From Fibrobacterota bacterium (lineage in GTDB: Bacteria > Fibrobacterota > Chitinivibrionia > Chitinivibrionales > JANQEN01): DNA of 14,289 nt. A program made the position numbers and the translations under genes. Below, piece after piece: positions 13,184-14,289 of the stretch. How positions within the stretch are numbered: the first letter of the stretch is position 1; every line of letters starts with the position of its first letter. Below the pieces are notes generated by a model, which saw nothing but the letters and a program-made list of their open reading frames with translations, was not told the DNA's origin and made no database searches. The DNA is taken from positions 1 to 14,289 of the forward strand of contig JAUXBV010000020.1 in assembly GCA_030619215.1 (NCBI GenBank), written 5' to 3'.

Positions 13184-14203
13184 TTAAAACTTCCCCACTT
13201 TTGTCTCCTCATGTTTTTCCTGCAACCTCCGCCACCAATCCTTATTGTCAAGATACCACTGAACGGTTTTTTCTATTCCCTGCTCAAATGTCACAGACGG
13301 CGTCCATCCAAACTCCTCTTTAATCTTCGAGGCATCTATTGCATACCGCCTGTCATGCCCTGGCCTGTCGGTAACAAAAGAAAGAAGGCTTTCCGGTTTT
13401 CCAAGGATTGAAAGTACCTTCTTTACAATGTCGATATTAAACCACTCATTATTGCCGCCGATGTTATAAACCTCTCCCGGTTTACCCTTTTTCAGCACTT
13501 TATCAATAGCTATGCAGTGATCTTCAACATAGATCCAGTCACGAATATTCTTACCATCACCATATACCGGCAAAGGTGTATTGTCAAGGGCATTAGCTAT
13601 CATTAACGGAATCAGTTTTTCAGGGTATTGATATGGCCCGTAATTGTTTGAGCACCTGGTAATTATCGCCGGGAAACCATACGTCCTGAAATACGAACGA
13701 ACCAGGAAATCCGATCCCGCTTTACTTGCAGAATAGGGGCTGTTGGGGGCTAAAGGCGTTGTTTCTGTAAAATATCCTCCTGATGAACCTAAGTCGCCAT
13801 AGACCTCATCCGTTGACACGTGGATAAATCTGTTTGTGCCAGATTTGCCGTTCCACCGCTTCCTTGCAGCTTCAAGAAGTACCTGCGTTCCCAAAACATT
13901 GGTCATCACAAATATTTCAGGGACAATTATACTACGGTCTACATGCGACTCTGCAGCAAAATGAACAACAGCATTAATATCGTATTGTTCAAATAATTTT
14001 CCAACCAGTGACGAATCCGCAATATCACCTTTAACAAAGGTATATCTTTCATCTTTTTCTATATTTACAAGATTATCCGGATTGCCGGCATACGTCAGCT
14101 TATCCAAATTGACAACATGAACATCCGGTTGGGTTTTTAGGATATAGCGAACAAAATTCGAGCCGATAAATCCGCAGCCGCCGGTTATAAGAATGTTTTT
14201 CAT
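13184..14203 (-). CDS. rfbB: dTDP-glucose 4,6-dehydratase
   Basis: RfbB (RmlB) converts dTDP-glucose to dTDP-4-keto-6-deoxyglucose with bound NAD. It is an extended short-chain dehydrogenase. The NAD-binding GGCGFIG is at residues 8-14, LDKLTYAGN at 33-41 and FAAESHVDRS at 82-91. The catalytic triad region STDEVYGDL (130-138, with Thr131, Asp132, Glu133) and YSASK (157-161, Tyr157 and Lys161) are intact, followed by TRCSNNYGPYQYPEKLIPL and GDGKNIRDWIYVEDH. The 339-residue length is typical. I start at ATG 14203 (MKNILITGG), which has AAGGA six bases upstream; the open frame continues 24 codons further without family resemblance. It is the first visible gene of the operon, preceded by palindromic sites. 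Confidence 0.97.
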   Translation of the reverse strand: MKNILITGGCGFIGSNFVRYILKTQPDVHVVNLDKLTYAGNPDNLVNIEKDERYTFVKGDIADSSLVGKLFEQYDINAVVHFAAESHVDRSIIVPEIFVMTNVLGTQVLLEAARKRWNGKSGTNRFIHVSTDEVYGDLGSSGGYFTETTPLAPNSPYSASKAGSDFLVRSYFRTYGFPAIITRCSNNYGPYQYPEKLIPLMIANALDNTPLPVYGDGKNIRDWIYVEDHCIAIDKVLKKGKPGEVYNIGGNNEWFNIDIVKKVLSILGKPESLLSFVTDRPGHDRRYAIDASKIKEEFGWTPSVTFEQGIEKTVQWYLDNKDWWRRLQEKHEETKVGKF

Positions 14204-14224
14204 ATTTTTCCTTACAAGTGATAC

Positions 14225-14267
14225 TATTATCCTAAGTATGGGATAATATTGAGTCCCATAAATGGGA
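14225..14267. promoter_or_regulatory. Palindromes upstream of rfbB
   Basis: TATTATCC (14225-14232) and GGATAATA (14241-14248) form a perfect 8-base inverted repeat with an 8-base spacer. A second palindrome, TCCCAT-AA-ATGGGA (14254-14267), follows six bases later, and ATGGGATAAT occurs as a direct repeat (14238-14247 and 14262-14271). They lie 22-64 bases before the rfbB start on its upstream side. The layout suits operator sites or a 5' leader hairpin, but no regulator can be named. Confidence 0.4.
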
Positions 14268-14289
14268 TAATTCACACTAACAACTGAAG

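Overview
The window reads as chromosomal DNA from a Gram-negative (diderm) bacterium of moderate to low GC. It holds an outer-membrane Omp85 beta-barrel protein with a signal peptide, a dTDP-sugar pathway for surface polysaccharide, and a DksA/TraR-family protein whose degenerate finger (one Cys left, YGICKVTG pattern) resembles the variant I associate with Bacteroidota/Chlorobiota-type (FCB) bacteria. That placement is an inference from one protein. Nothing looks like phage, plasmid or CRISPR.

Layout. 1-326 is non-coding with a fold-back repeat. 327-1595 (-) is trigger factor. 1611-2244 is non-coding apart from a tRNA-Leu(UAG) on the minus strand; it carries a tandem 7-bp repeat block in two opposite orientations and a second palindromic element. 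2245-2682 (+) is a small toxin-antitoxin-like locus: a YgiT/MqsA-type zinc-finger protein preceded by an overlapping, apparently frame-disrupted small ORF. 2683-3011 contains a nested inverted repeat resembling a MITE. 3012-3500 (+) is a lone NYN-domain (PIN-like) putative nuclease. 3582-4739 (-) is an RlmD/TrmA-type rRNA uracil-5-methyltransferase and 4883-6163 (-) a ThiC-family radical SAM enzyme, separated by another small fold-back repeat.

6472-11265 (+) is a run of five co-directional genes: the DksA-like protein with a lysine-rich, histone-H1-like tail, a TamA-sized Omp85 protein, an exported helical-repeat (TPR-like) protein overlapping it by 4 bases, an 81-residue orphan, and after a gap a small membrane-anchored coiled-coil protein. 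The first four are tightly spaced and probably one transcript that couples a regulator to an envelope-assembly pair.

11350-14203 (-) is a dTDP-L-rhamnose-type operon read in the order rfbB, a small helical protein, rfbC, rfbA; rfbD is not in the window. It meets the plus-strand genes at 11266-11352, where one terminator-like hairpin serves each direction. Small palindromes sit just upstream of rfbB.

The most unusual signals are five unrelated fold-back repeats concentrated in the intergenic gaps of the first 5 kb, the Omp85/TPR pair behind a histone-tailed DksA homologue, and two long A-tracts at which reading frames appear to break.
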